Source: Caulobacter sp. (GTDB lineage Bacteria > Pseudomonadota > Alphaproteobacteria > Caulobacterales > Caulobacteraceae). From it: DNA of 64,000 nt. How positions within the stretch are numbered: the stretch's first letter is position 1; each line of letters begins with the position of its first letter. The DNA lies in NCBI GenBank assembly GCA_016125585.1, contig WGLL01000009.1, positions 124,001 to 188,000 of the forward strand, in the 5' to 3' direction. The notes under the pieces were generated by a model. The model was not told the origin of the DNA, ran no database searches, and was given only the letters and a program-made list of their open reading frames with translations. This document shows, piece after piece, positions 61,028-64,000 of this stretch. A program made the translations under genes and the position numbers.

Positions 61028-61741
61028 CTATCCCAGGCGGAACACGATCGGGATCCGAACCGTACCGCCTTCAACCGGCGTGCCGTCGGCGCGCTTGGGC
61101 TTCATGCGGAACTTGGTCGACAGCTTGATCGCGGCCGCGCCGAACCCGTAATCCTCGGGATCTTCCGACACGATCGAACAGTCCGTCACCGTGCCGTTGG
61201 CCCGGACGCTGCAGCTGATCGTCGCCTTGCCCGCCACTTCCCGGCGCAGAGCGCGGTCAGGGTAGTAACGCGCCATGTCATCAGCCGAAGGCTTGCGATC
61301 CCAGTCGGGACGCTCGATGACCGGGTTCCGCGGCGGAGGAGGATCCACCTTGGTGACCTGCGGCGGCTCCGGCGGCTGGGGCTTGCGCTCCGGAACCGGC
61401 GGGAGAGGCAGAGGCGGCGGCGGCGGAAGATCCGCCGGCGGCGCGACAGGGGGACGCGGCTGCACCTTGGCCGGCGGCGGAGGCTTGTCCGTCGGAGGCG
61501 GCGGGGGCGGCGGCGGAGGCGGAGGCGGCGGCGGCTTGATCAGCTGCGTGTCCAGCTTCTCGTCCTCGAAGTTACGCTCCTTGATGGTGAAGCGCATCTT
61601 GTAGAGGTAGAGAACCAGGCCTGCGTGAAGCAGGACCACGATGCCGATGGCCACAATCCACGCAACCGGGCTGGTCTTCTGCTTCGGCGCGTCGAACGGA
61701 TTATGGATTGGCCTGGCCAGGTCTTGAGTTTGATCTGACAT
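61028..61741 (-). CDS. tonB: Energy transducer TonB
   Basis: A 237-residue TonB. An N-terminal membrane helix (about residues 25-46) is followed by a proline-rich region with a run of 14 prolines, and a C-terminal TonB domain (RYYPDRALRREVAGKATISC) with two cysteines. It couples ExbB/ExbD to outer-membrane receptors, such as the receptor at 30534. The ATG at 61741 is preferred; a GTG at 61750 overlapping the exbD stop is also possible. Confidence 0.93.
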   Translation of the reverse strand: MSDQTQDLARPIHNPFDAPKQKTSPVAWIVAIGIVVLLHAGLVLYLYKMRFTIKERNFEDEKLDTQLIKPPPPPPPPPPPPPPTDKPPPPAKVQPRPPVAPPADLPPPPPLPLPPVPERKPQPPEPPQVTKVDPPPPRNPVIERPDWDRKPSADDMARYYPDRALRREVAGKATISCSVRANGTVTDCSIVSEDPEDYGFGAAAIKLSTKFRMKPKRADGTPVEGGTVRIPIVFRLG

Positions 61742-61746
61742 CAGCG

Positions 61747-62199
61747 TCACCCACCCGCCGCAGCTTTACTGTCATCCTGGCCAATCAGAGCCACACTGTA
61801 GAAACCGTTGTCCTGCAGTGCGTTCATGACCTGCATGAAGGTGCCGTAGCGGACCTCCTTGTCAGCCCGGATGAAGATCCGCTCTTTGGTCGGATCACGT
61901 TTGCCGACCTGCTTGCGCAGATCTTCGCCAATGACGGCCAGATCGGTTGGGAAGTCGCCGATGTACAACGCCCCGCCTTTCTGGATCGAGATGTAGACTG
62001 GCTTCGGCGGGTTCTGTCGAGGCTTGGCCACCGCTGTGGGCAGCTTCAGCTCGACATTCACGCTAGCAAGCGGTGCAGCCACCATGAAGATGATCAGAAG
62101 GACCAGCATGACGTCCACGAAGGGCGTGACGTTGATTTCGCTGTTCTGTTCGACCTGGTACCTGTCGCTGCCGCCGGAGCCTGCGAGTTTGGCGGCCAT
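61747..62199 (-). CDS. exbD: Biopolymer transporter ExbD
   Basis: A 150-residue protein with one N-terminal membrane helix (about residues 22-43). The INVTPFVDVMLVLLIIFMVAAP motif (start INVTPFVDVML) carries the key aspartate Asp29 in the proton path, and a periplasmic domain follows. It works with ExbB and TonB. It lies 5 bp after exbB. Confidence 0.95.
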   Translation of the reverse strand: MAAKLAGSGGSDRYQVEQNSEINVTPFVDVMLVLLIIFMVAAPLASVNVELKLPTAVAKPRQNPPKPVYISIQKGGALYIGDFPTDLAVIGEDLRKQVGKRDPTKERIFIRADKEVRYGTFMQVMNALQDNGFYSVALIGQDDSKAAAGG

Positions 62200-62204
62200 C
62201 TGGT

Positions 62205-63080
62205 TTAGGCCCCCTTGTCGAGCTGCCGCGAAATGGCGTTCATCAGTTCAGCGGTGAAACCGTCCGTGCGGGTGCCGAACGCGGAGATCCGCGTCTGGAA
62301 GTAGTTGTAGAAGATAACCGCGGGGATGGCGGCGAACAGACCGATACCGGTGGCCAGCAGCGCCTCGGCGATGCCGGGGGCCACGACGGCGAGGTTGGTC
62401 GTGTTGGTGTTCGCGATACCGATGAACGAGTTCATGATCCCGTAAACGGTGCCGAACAGACCGATGAACGGACCGGACGAACCGACGGAGGCCAGGAACT
62501 GCATGCCGCCCGAGAGGCGCTTGGAGAGGGTCGACTGAACCGCGCTGACGGCGGTCTGGGCCCGCATGATGGTGGAGTCGCGGTGCTCGCCGGCGATTTG
62601 CAGGCCAGCTTGACGCGACAGTTCCACTTCGGAGGCGGCCGCGGCGGCCATGTCGGCCAGCGGGTTGCCTTCGAATTCTTCGGAGATGCCGATCCGGCCC
62701 ATGTCGTTGATCGACTTGGCGCCGCGGAAGGCTTCCACGAAACGGTCCGACTTGCGGTTCAGGCCGCTGAACTCGAACAGCTTGGTGATCAGAAGCACCC
62801 AGCTGAAGACCGAGGCCAGCATCAGGCCGATCATCACCACCTTCACGACGGGTTCAGCGTCGAGGAACATGGCGACGGGCGTCAGCTTGCCGCCATGGCT
62901 GTCGATGGTCGGCGGAGCCTTTCCTTCAGGCGCCGCAGCCGGAGCGGCTTCGGCGGCCGCCGGGGCGGCGGCTTCGGTTGTGGGGGCCGCGGCTTCCTGA
63001 GCGAAAGCGGGGGCGCTCGCCATCAGCGCCAGGGCGCCGATCATAGCGAGGAGAGGGGTCGTTCGTTTGTTCTCGAGCAT
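62205..63080 (-). CDS. exbB: Biopolymer transporter ExbB
   Basis: A 291-residue ExbB/MotA-family protein. It has an N-terminal signal peptide (about residues 1-27), an Ala/Pro-rich periplasmic extension (about 28-65), and three membrane helices with the GLFGTVYGIMNSFIGIA and GIAEALLATGIGLFAAIPAVIFYN motifs. It forms the proton-channel pentamer with ExbD. The N-terminal extension is typical of alphaproteobacterial ExbB. First gene of exbB-exbD-tonB. Confidence 0.95.
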   Translation of the reverse strand: MLENKRTTPLLAMIGALALMASAPAFAQEAAAPTTEAAAPAAAEAAPAAAPEGKAPPTIDSHGGKLTPVAMFLDAEPVVKVVMIGLMLASVFSWVLLITKLFEFSGLNRKSDRFVEAFRGAKSINDMGRIGISEEFEGNPLADMAAAAASEVELSRQAGLQIAGEHRDSTIMRAQTAVSAVQSTLSKRLSGGMQFLASVGSSGPFIGLFGTVYGIMNSFIGIANTNTTNLAVVAPGIAEALLATGIGLFAAIPAVIFYNYFQTRISAFGTRTDGFTAELMNAISRQLDKGA

Positions 63081-63556
63081 CTTTCGCCAGTTCCTGCTTG
63101 GTCTAGCACTTTTTGGACCGAAGGGTCGTCGCGCGGAAGCGTCTCCACCCTAGACTAAATATTTCTCGTACGCGAACCGGGATTGGAACGCACACAAGAC
63201 GCTTTCGCTGCGCCCGACCCGCGACACTCTCACCATCGTGCGGATTGGTGAGAGCATTGTGAAGGCGCATGAAAGCTGCACGGTCGCGAAACCGCACAGC
63301 TCTTCCGCCAAGTTAGACTTGGCGCACGGGCCCTTTGGCAACCCCTTTCTGCATCGTCAAGGGGCGAGATAAACATGAACCGGTCGCGCGCCCCCCCATT
63401 CGGGGCCGTTATGTTGCGCTGCAACATCCAAAACTCATGATGGTTCGAAGGATTTTCCCCCAGCGGGTGAAAATGCATTGTGCATCGCAACAAAACGGAC
63501 GAACGACGGTCGACGATTGAACGATTTGTGGACGGTTCGCGCGAAAAGCGAGGGTG
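63081..63556. other. 476-bp gene-free region upstream of exbB
   Basis: No credible coding frame is seen. It holds a hairpin CTCTCACCA-N10-TGGTGAGAG (63227-63254) and the palindrome ATGTTGC-GCT-GCAACAT (63411-63427). The composition is less GC-rich than the flanks. It probably contains the exbB promoter and leader. Some of it follows the minus-strand tRNA-Phe and may be its 3' or 5' flanking sequence. Confidence 0.6.
63411..63427. promoter_or_regulatory. Palindrome ATGTTGC-GCT-GCAACAT upstream of exbB
   Basis: Perfect 7-bp arms around a 3-bp centre. The left 14 bases (ATGTTGCGCTGCAA) also occur in the ccoN leader at 47104-47117. Possible regulator site; identity unknown. Confidence 0.4.
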
Positions 63557-63632
63557 TGGTGCCTGGGGGCGGATTCGAACCACCGACACGCGGATTTTCA
63601 ATCCGCTGCTCTACCAACTGAGCTACCCAGGC
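63557..63632 (-). tRNA. tRNA-Phe (anticodon GAA)
   Basis: A 76-base cloverleaf on the minus strand. Acceptor GCCTGGG pairs with CCCAGGC, the anticodon loop contains GAA (GATTGAAAATC), and the T arm is GGTGG-TTCGAAT-CCGCC. A73 and CCA are encoded. Codons UUU/UUC. Confidence 0.95.
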
Positions 63633-63715
63633 CTGGGCCTAGCGAGGGGGCCGCCCCCGCGGGAGACGGGTCTATAAAAGAGGGTCCGCCGCAAGTCCAG
63701 ACGACATATGCAGGA

Positions 63716-63883
63716 TTATTCGTCCTCGTCGCCGTCGTCCGTCGTCGGCTCGTCATCCAGCGCGGGAATGGCGTAGGTCCCCGACAGCCAGCGATGCAGG
63801 TCGACGTCGGCGCACCGCTTGGAACAGAACGGGCGATAGTCGGGATTTACGGGTTTGTCGCAGATCGGGCAGCTCGTGCTCAT
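63716..63883 (-). CDS. yacG: DNA gyrase inhibitor YacG
   Basis: A 55-residue zinc-finger protein with C5-x2-C8-x11-C20-x3-C24 (CPICDKPVNPDYRPFCSKRC) and the RLSG/HRWLSGTYAIP tail motif. YacG binds GyrB and blocks DNA binding. The acidic C-terminus (DDGDEDE) is typical. The ATG overlaps the stop of the upstream gene (ATGA), and tRNA-Phe follows 84 bp downstream. It is too short for the usual length cutoff. Confidence 0.88.
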   Translation of the reverse strand: MSTSCPICDKPVNPDYRPFCSKRCADVDLHRWLSGTYAIPALDDEPTTDDGDEDE

Positions 63884-64000
63884 GACGCAGTCACCTCCAG
63901 GCGCTCGGGCCCCCAGCCGGCTTGAGGCTCCAGGACAAAGCGGGCCCCCAGCTGATCGGTCATCGCGAGGGTCAGGTCGGCGAAGGCTTCCGCAACCCGG
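63880..64000 (-). CDS. C-terminal end of a probable ribonuclease E/G gene (partial)
   Basis: Only the last 39 codons are visible, ending in GWGPERLEVTAS and a TGA that overlaps the yacG ATG. The family assignment rests mostly on context: in alphaproteobacteria an rng-like gene commonly precedes yacG and tRNA-Phe. The visible sequence is too short to show a domain. Confidence 0.4.
   Translation of the reverse strand, partial: RVAEAFADLTLAMTDQLGARFVLEPQAGWGPERLEVTAS

Overview
The window is high-GC DNA from an alphaproteobacterium, most likely a member of the Caulobacteraceae (Caulobacter/Phenylobacterium type). The reasons are: two DUF2336 proteins, an RDD-SpoIIM-DUF58-MoxR-DUF4350-DUF4129 block, a CtrA-type TTAA-N7-TTAA box, an alphaproteobacterial-style tRNA-His (no encoded G-1, A73), FnrL/FixK-type boxes around a cbb3 oxidase locus, and bipalindromic intergenic repeats of the alphaproteobacterial kind. 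It reads as chromosomal housekeeping sequence. I see no phage, insertion sequence, CRISPR array or integron.

Layout. 1-6.1 kb: end of a polyamine ABC permease, a polyhydroxyalkanoate-system protein, tRNA-Thr, a sialidase-fold lipoprotein, a DUF188 protein, two DUF805 membrane proteins, ArfB, a small HTH regulator with a membrane protein, a lipoprotein cytochrome c and two SnoaL-like proteins. 6.1-17.8 kb: an AceE/transketolase-like enzyme, an ABC exporter pair, an RND efflux pump with adaptor, a class II aldolase and glycerol kinase. 18-27.3 kb: two DUF2336 proteins, NAD kinase, an Hpt protein, a Nudix hydrolase, a hybrid histidine kinase, an unusual proteasome-like Ntn-hydrolase candidate and a lytic transglycosylase with a CtrA box. 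27.4-38.1 kb: an orphan TonB-like protein, acyl-CoA dehydrogenase, ThiO-like oxidase, a TonB-dependent receptor without a signal peptide beside a quinohemoprotein alcohol dehydrogenase, an acyltransferase, an ArsR/SRPBCC pair, a PNPOx-fold protein and an SDR.

38.1-45.1 kb: a membrane protein and the six-gene RDD/SpoIIM/DUF58/MoxR/DUF4350/DUF4129 operon. 45.1-56.4 kb: a microaerobic respiration island. It contains an FNR-type [4Fe-4S] regulator, ccoNOQP, ccoGHIS and hemN, plus a 37-residue membrane peptide. Four FNR boxes (45171, 46213, 47067, 54945) link these genes, so the sensor and its probable regulon lie together. 56.5-64 kb: a glycosyltransferase with an amylo-alpha-1,6-glucosidase, tRNA-His, an alpha/beta hydrolase, exbB-exbD-tonB, tRNA-Phe, yacG and the end of a probable ribonuclease E/G gene.

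The most unusual items are: the 420-residue protein whose Thr2/Asp18/Lys39 spacing resembles proteasome-type Ntn hydrolases; the 37-residue peptide behind an FNR box; the receptor lacking an export signal; repeats whose CTAG end supplies the stop codon of two genes; and several clean operator palindromes (ArsR, an HTH pair, the orphan tonB). No entirely new multigene system is evident.
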